Program-made: the position numbers and the translations under genes
Source of the DNA: Ensifer adhaerens
GTDB lineage: Bacteria > Pseudomonadota > Alphaproteobacteria > Rhizobiales > Rhizobiaceae
Direction of reading: 5' to 3'
DNA length: 64,000 bases
NCBI RefSeq assembly: GCF_000697965.2
Contig: NZ_CP015881.1
Coordinates: forward strand, 1,413,501-1,477,500
The notes under the pieces: generated by a model
Seen by the model: only the letters and a program-made list of their open reading frames with translations
Told to the model about the DNA's origin: nothing
Databases searched by the model: none
Shown here: positions 56,594-64,000 of the stretch, piece after piece
How the letters are laid out: the number at the start of each line of letters is the position of its first letter
Position numbering within the stretch: position 1 is the stretch's first letter

Positions 56594-57927
56594 CGAACGC
56601 TTCCACCAACTCGCTGAAGAAGCGCCTGATCTGGCAGATCCTGACCTTTCAGGTGCTGCTGTTGATGGCGGTCATCGCCGGCTTCATGGCCTTGCTGACG
56701 CGCGCCGATCTCGGCGGCAAGTTCCTCGACGCCGACGCCGCGTCGATCGCGGCCGGGGCAATCCGGCCGGATCCCGTCGGTGGGCTGACGCTGGTGGAGA
56801 CACCGCAACTGCTTGCCATGCGGGCCGAGTCCGCCGATTTCTGGTTCGTCGCACGGAACGAACGCGGCGACATGATCCGCAGCGGACCGGTGCCGGACGC
56901 CTATCGCAGCATCGGCGAGCACCTCGACCGCATCGCCTTTGGCGATATGCGTGACAGCATCGAGCCCTATACCCTCTCGTCGATCGTGCGCTCGGTGACC
57001 ACGGACAACGGCACCTATACGGTGCTTGCCGGTGGAGGGCGGCTCTGGAGCGCGTCCTTCGCGGTGTTCATCCTGGCAAACCTTCTGCTTTTGCCGATCG
57101 TCTTGATCGTGGTGCTGATCCCGGCCTTCGCGATCCCGATCATCGTAAGGCGCGCCTTTGCCGGTCTTGCCGAAGTGGTCGACCAGGCAAAGACGATCGA
57201 TGTCGAGCGCCGCGGTGCCCGGCTGCCCGATCATCGCATCCCCGGCGAAGTGCGACCGCTCGTTGAGGCGTTCAACGGCGCACTGCAGCGGCTCGATGAG
57301 GGGTACGAGCGCCGCCAGCGCTTTATCCTCGACGCGGCACACGAGCTTCGAACCCCGGTTGCGATCCTGCACACGCGCCTGGAAAGCATGGAGGCCGGCC
57401 CGCTCCGGAACCGCCTGCTGATCGATTCCAACCGCATTGCCGGCCTTGCCGAACAGTTGCTCGATCTCGAACGCATCGATCGCGACGGCACGGATTTCGG
57501 GCAGCTCGACCTGGTTTCGCTCTGCCGCGACGTGACGGCCGACCTCGCCCCGCTTGCGCTTTCGGCCGGCTGCGACCTTTCCTTCGCTCCGGGCACGGAG
57601 CGCGTCGTCGTGCGCGGCGATACCGGCGCGATCGAGCGGGCGGTCACCAACCTCGTGCGCAACGCCATCGAACACGCCGGCGGCCTGATCACGATCCGGG
57701 TGGAGCGCGGCGGCGTGATCGAGGTCACCGACGAAGGTCCCGGCATTCCGGAACGGGAACGGGCCCGGATCTTCGAGCCCTTCCACCGCCTGCAGCCGCG
57801 GGACCATGGCGCCGGCCTCGGCTTGCATCTGGTCAGCGAGATCATCGGCCGCCACAAGGGTCACATCTCGGTGGTCGATGATCCCAAGGGTGGCGCCTGC
57901 TTCCGCATCACCTTGCCTGCCGGCTAG
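56590..57927 (+). CDS. Sensor histidine kinase, EnvZ/QseC-like
   Basis: The 445-residue kinase has TM1 at about 13-36, a periplasmic region of about 120 residues without recognisable fold, TM2 at about 155-190 (FAVFILANLLLLPIVLIVVLI) and a HAMP-like linker. The H-box is FILDAAHELRTPVAIL (His near 251), the N-box NLVRNAIEHAG, G1 VTDEGPGIPE, the F-box IFEPFHRL and G2 GAGLGLHLVSEI. Its partner is the overlapping OmpR-type gene. The signal is unknown; the outer-membrane protein gene downstream at 58130 is a possible target. Confidence 0.95.
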   Translation: MTNASTNSLKKRLIWQILTFQVLLLMAVIAGFMALLTRADLGGKFLDADAASIAAGAIRPDPVGGLTLVETPQLLAMRAESADFWFVARNERGDMIRSGPVPDAYRSIGEHLDRIAFGDMRDSIEPYTLSSIVRSVTTDNGTYTVLAGGGRLWSASFAVFILANLLLLPIVLIVVLIPAFAIPIIVRRAFAGLAEVVDQAKTIDVERRGARLPDHRIPGEVRPLVEAFNGALQRLDEGYERRQRFILDAAHELRTPVAILHTRLESMEAGPLRNRLLIDSNRIAGLAEQLLDLERIDRDGTDFGQLDLVSLCRDVTADLAPLALSAGCDLSFAPGTERVVVRGDTGAIERAVTNLVRNAIEHAGGLITIRVERGGVIEVTDEGPGIPERERARIFEPFHRLQPRDHGAGLGLHLVSEIIGRHKGHISVVDDPKGGACFRITLPAG

Positions 57928-58129
57928 GATTTTCCTCAGTCGGCGTATGGTTAACAGATAACTAACAACAAAATCAGTAACTTAGACAAGTTGCGCAATG
58001 TTGGTGCAATCCGTGGGGCCGACAAAGGCCGTGTACCGTCCAAACATCGCCATCCCACCCCAAGGGTGAAGCGCACATGGGAGGACGCAAGCGCCATCAA
58101 GGCGCGTTTCCTATGCACGGAGCAAGAAA

Positions 58130-58756
58130 ATGCGGCAGTCCAGCAAGTTTTCCATCTGGTCGGGTCTTACCCTTCTCGCCCTCTGCGGCGCACAGCCGTC
58201 CCAGGCGGCTGATTTCTCCGCCCCCACCTATCAGGACCCGCCGGCCTTCAGCTGGAGCGGCGCCTATGTCGGTGCCCATGGCGGCCTTGGCTTTACCGGC
58301 AGCCCCAACCCGTTCGCCGACCGCAATGGCGTCGCGCTCGGCGTCCAGGCCGGCTACAACATGCAGGCCGGCCCCGGCATCGTCGGGGCGGAAATCGAAG
58401 GCTCCTATCTCGGCGACACCGAGCACAAGGTCAACGGCGGCAAGCTCAAGGAGAAATGGCGCGGCGCCATCAAGGCGAAGGCGGGTCTCACCTTCGACCA
58501 GACGCTCGTCTACGGCACGGCCGGTTACGCCATGACCAGCTACAAGAAGGGCGGCGACGTGCGTAACGACGTCGGCTTCAAGGGCGGCTACCTGCTCGGC
58601 GCCGGCGTGGAACAGGCCTTTGCCGGCGGCCTCTCCGCCAAGCTCGAATACAACTACATCACGACGCCAGATGTCCGCACCCACACGAGCTCAGGCTCCA
58701 GCGAGAAAGACATCAACAGCCACGTCATCAAGGCCGGCATCAACATGCGTTTCTGA
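58130..58756 (+). CDS. Outer-membrane beta-barrel protein (Omp25/Omp31-like)
   Basis: The 208-residue protein has a signal peptide (about 1-27, ending PSQAADFSAP) and the typical rhizobial opening SWSGAYVGAHGGLGFTG. Alternating barrel strands follow (GVQAGYNMQAGPGIVGAEIEGSYL, IKAKAGLTFDQTLVYGTAGYA, GYLLGAGVEQAFAGGLSAKLEYNYI). It ends HVIKAGINMRF with the C-terminal Phe needed for BAM-dependent insertion. This fits the eight-stranded Omp25/31 family. CGGAG precedes the ATG at 58130. Confidence 0.93.
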   Translation: MRQSSKFSIWSGLTLLALCGAQPSQAADFSAPTYQDPPAFSWSGAYVGAHGGLGFTGSPNPFADRNGVALGVQAGYNMQAGPGIVGAEIEGSYLGDTEHKVNGGKLKEKWRGAIKAKAGLTFDQTLVYGTAGYAMTSYKKGGDVRNDVGFKGGYLLGAGVEQAFAGGLSAKLEYNYITTPDVRTHTSSGSSEKDINSHVIKAGINMRF

Positions 58757-58831
58757 CGGGTCAGACGGTTTGCGGCGGCGCTGCAACGTTCCTCCCAGCA
58801 GCGCCCCGACAGACCGATGCCCCTGCCCTGA

Positions 58832-60361
58832 TCACTCCGCCGCTTCCCGCGCCGATCGCTCGGGCGTTGCAAGCCGGCGCCAGATCGGCGCCATGGCAGC
58901 GGCGATCTCGCCGTAAAGCGCAAAGCGCCTGTCATAATGCGCGGCAAGTGCAGGGTTTGGACGGTAGTGGCGTTCGGTCTTGACCATCGCCGCAGCACCG
59001 GCGGAGATATCGGCGAAAAGGCCGATGCCGGCGCCAGCCGTAATCGCGGCGCCGAGCGCGCCGGTCTCGCGTGAACGGGCGACCGTCACCGGCACGTCAA
59101 GCACGTCGGCGAAGATCTGCGGCCAGATCAGGCTGCGCGATCCGCCACCCGAAAGCACCGCCTCCTCGAAGCGAGCCCCAGCCGCGCGCAACGCCGCGAT
59201 ATGCTGGCGATGGCCGAAGGCGACGCCTTCAAGCACCGCGCGGACCAGATGACCCTTGCCGTGCCAGCCGGCGACGCCGTAGAAGCCAGCGCGCGCGTTG
59301 CCGTCCTGCTGAGCGCCATAGAGAAACGGATGGTAGAGCGGGTCATCAGAGGCCGGCGTGACCTCGGCTGCCAGCTGGCAGCAGAGATCGAAGGGCGACC
59401 GGCCATCCTTGCCGTCGTGCGGGAAGAGCTCGCGCACCAGCCATTCCAGATTGGCCGCCGACGTGGCACTCGCCTCGATCGCCATGTAGCGCTTGCGATC
59501 GAAGGTCGAGGACATGAAGAGCGGACGTGAGAGATCAGGCTGGTCGATGATCACCTGGTTGATGCTCCAGGTGCCGGCGATGATCGAGGCAGCACCGGTG
59601 CGGGTGACGCCCGAGCCGATTGCCGAAGCGACCACGTCGAAGAGCCCACCGACAACGGGTGTGCCGGCAGCCAGACCCGTCTGCGCCGCCGCTTCCTCGG
59701 TAACGCGTCCGACGATATCGGCGCTTTCGGCGAGATCGGGCAGCAGGTCCATGTCTTCGCCGAGGCCATAGGCCTTCATTAATGCCGCATCGTAACGCCT
59801 TCCGGCGACATCGAGCAGGCCCGCGCCGCTCATGTCCGAGACGTCGCTGACGCGCGCGCCGGTCAGGCGATTGATGACGAAGTCCTTGCAGAGAAACACC
59901 GTGCCGATTTTTTCAAACTGGTCAGGCCGATGGCGCTTCAGCCAGGCAAGCAGGGTCGGCGTTTGTGATGGCCAGGGCTTCTGCCCGGCGATCGGATAGG
60001 TTCGCTCGCCGACGCCTGCGGCCTGCCACTCCTCGGCGAGGCCGGCGGCGCGAGTGTCGAGCGACTGGATGCCGACAAGCGGTTCTCCGTCTCGATCGAG
60101 CGCGTAGAGACCGTTGCCGTGCCCGGCGCAACCGATCGCCGCGATCTCGCTGGCATCGATGCCGGCGCGCTCGATGCAGGCGCGGATCACCACCTTGGCA
60201 TGGCTCCACAGTTCGCCAAGCCCGCGCTCGACATGGCCGGGCATCGGCACATGGCTGTGCCCTTCTTCCGCGGCCATCGCGATCTCGTTGCCGTCACGAT
60301 CGAAAAGTACCGTCTTGATCACAGTGTTCCCGGCGTCGATCCCGAGCAGATACTTACCCAT
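58832..60361 (-). CDS. FGGY-family carbohydrate kinase
   Basis: The 509-residue sugar or polyol kinase has the N-terminal phosphate-binding motif KYLLGIDAGNTVIKTVLFD. It also has AAIGCAGHGNGLYALDRDG, a sugar-binding TPTLLAWLKRHRPDQF region and the C-terminal FGGY signature-like ALRAAGARFEEAVLSGGGSRSLIWPQIFADVLDVPV. The ATG at 60361 has GGGGAGGGG upstream; the open frame continues 41 codons further without a site. It follows an aldolase gene after 119 bases. The substrate is not clear: L-xylulose-, lyxulose- or related ketose-kinases are similar. Confidence 0.9.
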   Translation of the reverse strand: MGKYLLGIDAGNTVIKTVLFDRDGNEIAMAAEEGHSHVPMPGHVERGLGELWSHAKVVIRACIERAGIDASEIAAIGCAGHGNGLYALDRDGEPLVGIQSLDTRAAGLAEEWQAAGVGERTYPIAGQKPWPSQTPTLLAWLKRHRPDQFEKIGTVFLCKDFVINRLTGARVSDVSDMSGAGLLDVAGRRYDAALMKAYGLGEDMDLLPDLAESADIVGRVTEEAAAQTGLAAGTPVVGGLFDVVASAIGSGVTRTGAASIIAGTWSINQVIIDQPDLSRPLFMSSTFDRKRYMAIEASATSAANLEWLVRELFPHDGKDGRSPFDLCCQLAAEVTPASDDPLYHPFLYGAQQDGNARAGFYGVAGWHGKGHLVRAVLEGVAFGHRQHIAALRAAGARFEEAVLSGGGSRSLIWPQIFADVLDVPVTVARSRETGALGAAITAGAGIGLFADISAGAAAMVKTERHYRPNPALAAHYDRRFALYGEIAAAMAPIWRRLATPERSAREAAE

Positions 60362-60480
60362 TGCCGAACCCCTCCCCAAGGTCCTTAATCCATTTGCCGG
60401 AACGCCACCGGTGTCCTCACAGCGGCAGCGTTCCTCTTGCGCCGGAGCATCGCTGGTGAAGCGGTTCCGGCTGAGCGATT

Positions 60481-61323
60481 TCAACCGCGCTGGTAGAGCG
60501 CGTAGGCTTCTTCGCCGCTTACATCCTCATGGATGATCGCCATCAGGCCGCGCACAACGGCGCTCGGATTGGCGTGCTGGTAGATGTTGCGCCCATAGAC
60601 CATGCCCATTGCGCCCTGACGCATCAAGGCCGCCGACTTGTCGAAGACGTTGCGCAAGTCCTCCTTGCCGCCGCCACGCACGAGAACGGGGCAGCGCGCC
60701 GCCTCGACGACCCGGTGGAAATCCTCGGCATTGGTGGTCGGGTCCGCCTTGACGATGTCAGCGCCCATCTCGCGCGCAAGCCGGGTCAGCGTCACGATCT
60801 TCTCGGCGTCGCCATCGACCATGTAGCCGCCGTGCTCGGTCACCGGCTGCATCACCAAGGGCTCGATCATCAACGGCATGCCGTACTTGTCGCAATCGGC
60901 CCGCACGCGCGAGATGTTGGCGACGCATTGGCGGAAGAGATCGGGCTCGTCCGGCAGCATGAAGAGGTTGACGACGACGCAGGCCGCGTCCATCGCCAGC
61001 GCGCCGATCAACGGTTCGGCCTCGTTCTGCAACACGGCCCACATGTGCCGGTGGCGGATGCGGTTATAGGGGTTGCCCATGTCGAGACGCATGACCAGCG
61101 CCGGCTTGTCCTTGCCCGGCACCTCCTGCAACAGATCCGCCTGGCCAAAATTCATCTGGATCGCATCCGGTGCGGCCGCGACCAGCGCCTTGACCACGGC
61201 TGACATGTCTTCAAGACCATTGAGGAAGGAGGGTTCGTTGCAGACGCCATGATCGATCGCGACGTCGAGGCAACGTCCACCGCCGAACAGACGGTTCATC
61301 CGGACCTTGCTGTTGTTTCGCAT
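60481..61323 (-). CDS. Class I aldolase, DeoC/LacD/FbaB superfamily
   Basis: The 280-residue TIM-barrel protein has CLDVAIDHGVCNEPSFLNGLEDM, the barrel strand MPLMIEPLVMQPVTEHGG and the Schiff-base lysine in MGADIVKADPTTNAEDFH. CPVLVRGGGKEDL and GMVYGRNIYQHANP form the phosphate-binding end. It probably splits a phosphorylated ketose, like LsrF- and DhnA-type aldolases. The ATG at 61323 has AAAGGAG 7 bases upstream but lies 28 bases inside the end of the GlpD-like gene; an ATG at 61299 would give the usual ATGA overlap but lacks a ribosome site. It is translated from the same operon. Confidence 0.9.
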   Translation of the reverse strand: MRNNSKVRMNRLFGGGRCLDVAIDHGVCNEPSFLNGLEDMSAVVKALVAAAPDAIQMNFGQADLLQEVPGKDKPALVMRLDMGNPYNRIRHRHMWAVLQNEAEPLIGALAMDAACVVVNLFMLPDEPDLFRQCVANISRVRADCDKYGMPLMIEPLVMQPVTEHGGYMVDGDAEKIVTLTRLAREMGADIVKADPTTNAEDFHRVVEAARCPVLVRGGGKEDLRNVFDKSAALMRQGAMGMVYGRNIYQHANPSAVVRGLMAIIHEDVSGEEAYALYQRG

Positions 61324-63044
61324 AATGCACTCCTTTGTTCGTTCCGTACGGATAGGGTTTCCTCGTCGACGCCATGGCGCTCGACGAGAAGGGCAAGAAA
61401 TCGCTTACGCTCGACCGCGACACGCGGCGGCAACCATTGCTTTTCGATGGCAAGCACGGCGAGCACCGCATCCACCATGTCGAGCGAGAGCTCGCCGGTG
61501 ATTGCAAGCGTCGTGCGGCGCAGCAGCAGGTCCTCGAGATGTTCGACGGCTTCGCTGCGGATCAGGTATTGCAGCTCGCGCGCGGAGTAATCCCGATGCG
61601 GCAAGGCATGGTCAGCGCCGGCGGCGATGAGATCGGCAACGTCTCGCGCGCCCGTTCCATAGCGGACGAAAAGCACTTGCATGCGCTCCCGCGAAAGCCC
61701 GGTGGCTGCCGCAACATCATCGACCCATCGGTCGCGATCGGAGGGATAGTCTTGCCCGCCACCGATGGCACGTTCTCCGGTGCTGACATGGCGCTGTTTT
61801 GCGAGCCGTTCCAGGGTGAGGTCGGCCGCCATTTCGCCGAAGGAGCGGAACGTCGTCCATTTGCCGCCGATCATGCAGAGCACCGGCGGACCGCCCTCAA
61901 CACCCTCCACGAAGGTGCAGAAATGGTCGCGCGGGATGCGACCGGTGAAGCTGTCCTGGCTCGCCGGCAGCGGCCGTACGCCCGAGAACTGGAACACCAC
62001 CTCTTCCGGCCTGATCCGGATGTCTGGCAGGACGAAGGCGAGCGACTGCAGGATGTAGTCGCGCTCGTCGGCTTCGCAGCGCACGGTTTCGGGATCATCG
62101 ACACGAATGTCCGTCGAGCCCACCAGCACCTTGCCGAGATAGGGAAAGAGGATGCAGATGCGGCCATCCTCGTTCTCGTAATAGATCATGTGGCCGTTAA
62201 GCGCTTCCATGAGTTGGGCATTGTCGATGATCAGATGCGAGCCCTTGGTGCCGCCCATCAACGGGGCCGGCTTCGACGTTGCGGGAAACAGTGCGCCGTT
62301 GGCGATATCGATCCAGCCGCCGGTGGCGTTGATGATGAGGCCGGGCTCGATCGCAGCGACCGCGCCGGTGACATCGTCCTTCAGTTCGTAGCGTCCGGGT
62401 GCGGCCAGCGTCAGTTCGGCGTAGTTCAGCGCCTGCGCGTGAGAACCGGCGGCAAGCCCGTCCTTCAACAGCTCGATGCCGAGACGTTCCGGCTGGCTGA
62501 CCCAGGCGTCGTAATAGGTCGCGGAACTCTTGATGTCGGGATTGAGCGCCGGCCAGCGTGCAAGCGTCGTGCGCCGCCCTCGGAAGGCATGCTTCGGCAT
62601 CAGCGCCCGCTTGCGCGTCAGGAAATCATAGATGCCAAGGCCCATCTTGACGGCGACGGCGCCACGGCGGCTTGGCCGCCGCGTCAATCCCAGGAAGCGA
62701 ACCGCGCCATTGGCAAGGCCCGAGAAGATGTCGAAGATCGGCACGGTCGTGGGCAGCGGCGCCACGTAATGCGGCGCGTTCTTCAGCAGCCGATCGCGTT
62801 CGACCAGCGATTCCCTGACCAGGCTGAACTCGCCATTTTCCAGATAGCGAAGACCGCCATGCACCATGCGTGACAGCGCCGCACTCGCGCCCGAACAGTA
62901 GTCGTGCTTCTCGACGAGCAGCACGTTCACCCCCTGCAGCGCCAGTTCACGAAAGACGCTGAGGCCGTTGATGCCGCCGCCGAGGACGCACACGTCCACC
63001 TTCGGGCTCTTGGGGAGCCCGTTGAAAATCTCTTCCCGGTTCAT
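61296..63044 (-). CDS. GlpD-like FAD-dependent glycerol-3-phosphate dehydrogenase
   Basis: The 582-residue protein has the FAD-binding N-terminus VDVCVLGGGINGLSVFRELALQG (about 16-38), the GlpD signatures CSGASAALSRMVHGGLRYLENG and CMIGGKWTTFRSFGEMAADL, and the C-terminal DAO_C helical domain (RDVADLIAAGADHALPHRDY). It is longer than typical bacterial GlpD, about 500 residues, mainly at the C-terminus. It oxidises sn-glycerol-3-phosphate or, in related catabolic operons, a sugar-alcohol phosphate such as erythritol phosphate. It is the likely operon partner of the aldolase and FGGY kinase. The ATG at 63044 lies 12 bases downstream of the aldo/keto reductase stop. Confidence 0.9.
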   Translation of the reverse strand: MNREEIFNGLPKSPKVDVCVLGGGINGLSVFRELALQGVNVLLVEKHDYCSGASAALSRMVHGGLRYLENGEFSLVRESLVERDRLLKNAPHYVAPLPTTVPIFDIFSGLANGAVRFLGLTRRPSRRGAVAVKMGLGIYDFLTRKRALMPKHAFRGRRTTLARWPALNPDIKSSATYYDAWVSQPERLGIELLKDGLAAGSHAQALNYAELTLAAPGRYELKDDVTGAVAAIEPGLIINATGGWIDIANGALFPATSKPAPLMGGTKGSHLIIDNAQLMEALNGHMIYYENEDGRICILFPYLGKVLVGSTDIRVDDPETVRCEADERDYILQSLAFVLPDIRIRPEEVVFQFSGVRPLPASQDSFTGRIPRDHFCTFVEGVEGGPPVLCMIGGKWTTFRSFGEMAADLTLERLAKQRHVSTGERAIGGGQDYPSDRDRWVDDVAAATGLSRERMQVLFVRYGTGARDVADLIAAGADHALPHRDYSARELQYLIRSEAVEHLEDLLLRRTTLAITGELSLDMVDAVLAVLAIEKQWLPPRVAVERKRFLALLVERHGVDEETLSVRNEQRSALCETTARSG

Positions 63045-63056
63045 GATGGCAGTCCG

Positions 63057-64000
63057 TTAGCTGTCCATGTTGACGAGCGTCGCCGCGATGGCCGCGTCGA
63101 TCCCCGCGAGATCATCGTGATCGAGCCGGATCGTCCCGGCCCTTGCATTGTCGAGCGCTTGCGCCGGATTGCGTGCGCCGCAGAGCGCGAAAGTCACGCC
63201 CTCCTGGCAGAGCGTCCAGGCAATGACGATCTGGGCGATTGTCGCGCCATGCTTTTCTGCGACCGGCTGGATGGCCTTGGCAAAGGCCGCGACCTTTTCG
63301 CGGTTGCCGACCGAGAAGCGCGGATTGTCGCGCCGCTGGTCGTCGCCTGAAAACACCCGCTCCGGTCCGATGCCGCCGGAGAGAAGGCCGAGCGCCAACG
63401 ACGAGTAGCTGAGCGTGGCGACGCCGTTGCGCCGCGTCAGCGGCAAAAGCTCCGCCTCGATCTCGCGATCGATCATGCTGAAGCGTTCCTGGATCGCGTC
63501 GAGCCCGCCGATCGCGATGTACTGTTCAAGGTCGCTACGGCCGACATTGCTGGCGCCGATCGCCCGGATCTTGCCCGCCTGGCGCAGCTCTTCGAGCGCG
63601 GCCATGGTCTCCTCGATCGGCGTCGTCGGGTCCTGCCAATGGGTGATGTAGAGGTCGATGTAATCGGTGTCGAGCCGCTTCAGGCTCTGCTCGACCTCGT
63701 GATGGATCGCATCTCGGCCGAGGTAGCGGTGCACCGGCTTGCCGTCCTGGTCGAAGAAGTGCTTGCCCTTGTCCGTATGCCAGACGAGCCCGCACTTGGT
63801 GGCGATGATTGCCTTGTCGCGGCGGCCGGCCAAAGCCTTGCCGACGATCTCTTCCGAGCGGCCGAGGCCATAGGCCGGCGCCGTATCGATCAGCGTCACA
63901 CCGGCGTCGAGCGAAGCCTGGATCGCCGCGATCGATTCCCGCTCGTCCGTGCCGCCCCACATCCAGCCGCCGATCGCCCAGGTGCCGAGCCCGACGGCCG
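63057..64000 (-). CDS. Aldo/keto reductase, 5' end beyond the right edge
   Basis: The visible part, about 314 residues, reads on past the window edge upstream. Family features include the catalytic Tyr in LIDTAPAYGLGRSEEIVGKAL, the Lys segment IATKCGLVW, the conserved HWQDPTTPIEETMAALEELRQAGKIRAIGASNVGR and a C-terminal NADPH-binding region. This is the AKR11/12-type sugar reductase layout. It is the first known gene of the minus-strand operon with the GlpD-like dehydrogenase, aldolase and FGGY kinase, and so probably acts on the same sugar or polyol. The true start is outside the window. Confidence 0.93.
   Translation of the reverse strand, partial: AVGLGTWAIGGWMWGGTDERESIAAIQASLDAGVTLIDTAPAYGLGRSEEIVGKALAGRRDKAIIATKCGLVWHTDKGKHFFDQDGKPVHRYLGRDAIHHEVEQSLKRLDTDYIDLYITHWQDPTTPIEETMAALEELRQAGKIRAIGASNVGRSDLEQYIAIGGLDAIQERFSMIDREIEAELLPLTRRNGVATLSYSSLALGLLSGGIGPERVFSGDDQRRDNPRFSVGNREKVAAFAKAIQPVAEKHGATIAQIVIAWTLCQEGVTFALCGARNPAQALDNARAGTIRLDHDDLAGIDAAIAATLVNMDS

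Overview
The window looks like a segment of a Rhizobiales replicon, most likely Ensifer/Sinorhizobium. It is GC-rich and densely packed. DctA reads almost like the Sinorhizobium protein I remember, the dctA-dctBD arrangement with a sigma-54 promoter is typical of rhizobia, and there are TTGA-N6-TCAA (FixK/FNR), TGA-N9-TCA (RirA-type) and rhizobial intergenic palindrome motifs. I see no rRNA, tRNA, CRISPR array, prophage or intact insertion sequence. The many catabolic and transport cassettes, each with its own regulator, suggest a chromid or megaplasmid.

Layout. 1-3.3 kb: an unrecognised protein cut by the left edge, a small exported protein, and a glutathione S-transferase divergent from a YafY/WYL regulator. 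3.4-8.2 kb: dctA divergent from dctB-dctD, with a sigma-54 promoter and DctD-type palindromes between them. 8.3-10.3 kb: a TPP riboswitch and thiC, with no other thi genes beside it. 10.3-11.5 kb: an exported glycine-rich protein between two copies of a 49-bp repeat. 11.5-15.8 kb: diaminopropionate ammonia-lyase, an M20 amidohydrolase and a carbamoylase-type amidase in one operon, with a divergent Lrp/AsnC regulator. 15.8-18.7 kb: anti-sigma factor, ECF sigma factor and a divergent exported subtilase; the N-terminal part of the subtilase resembles the glycine-rich protein. 18.7-24.2 kb: methyltransferase, glycerate kinase, SLC13-like transporter, then a flavin/PNPOx-fold protein and a universal stress protein, each behind a FixK/FNR-like box.

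24.2-31.2 kb: a ribose-type ABC sugar importer operon with its own LacI regulator and a Gfo/Idh/MocA dehydrogenase, plus a LacI-type operator in front. 31.6-35.2 kb: two small membrane proteins (the first resembling DUF3100), an M20 amidohydrolase and a LysR regulator, which I read as an uptake-plus-hydrolysis cassette. 35.4-37.8 kb: a 3-hydroxyisobutyrate-dehydrogenase-like enzyme and an aldehyde dehydrogenase. 37.9-44 kb: a TonB-dependent siderophore receptor with a possible RirA-type operator, a DnaQ-like exonuclease and a chemotaxis receptor. 44.3-55.6 kb: a fused 5-oxoprolinase divergent from a MarR-like regulator followed by a peptide ABC importer and an M14 carboxypeptidase-like enzyme. 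The importer's binding protein is split by a one-base deletion. 55.9-58.8 kb: an OmpR/EnvZ-type two-component pair and an Omp25/31-like outer-membrane protein. 58.8-64 kb: an FGGY kinase, a class I aldolase, a GlpD-like dehydrogenase and an aldo/keto reductase cut by the right edge, which together look like a sugar or polyol pathway.

The main themes are scavenging and stress: C4-dicarboxylates, sugars, peptides, pyroglutamate and N-substituted amino acids, plus extracytoplasmic and low-oxygen regulation. All family assignments come from reading motifs; no database search was run. The points most worth checking are the paired glycine-rich protein and subtilase, the diaminopropionate operon (possible albizziine or other plant Dap-derivative catabolism), the DUF3100-like transporter cassette and the frameshifted binding protein.
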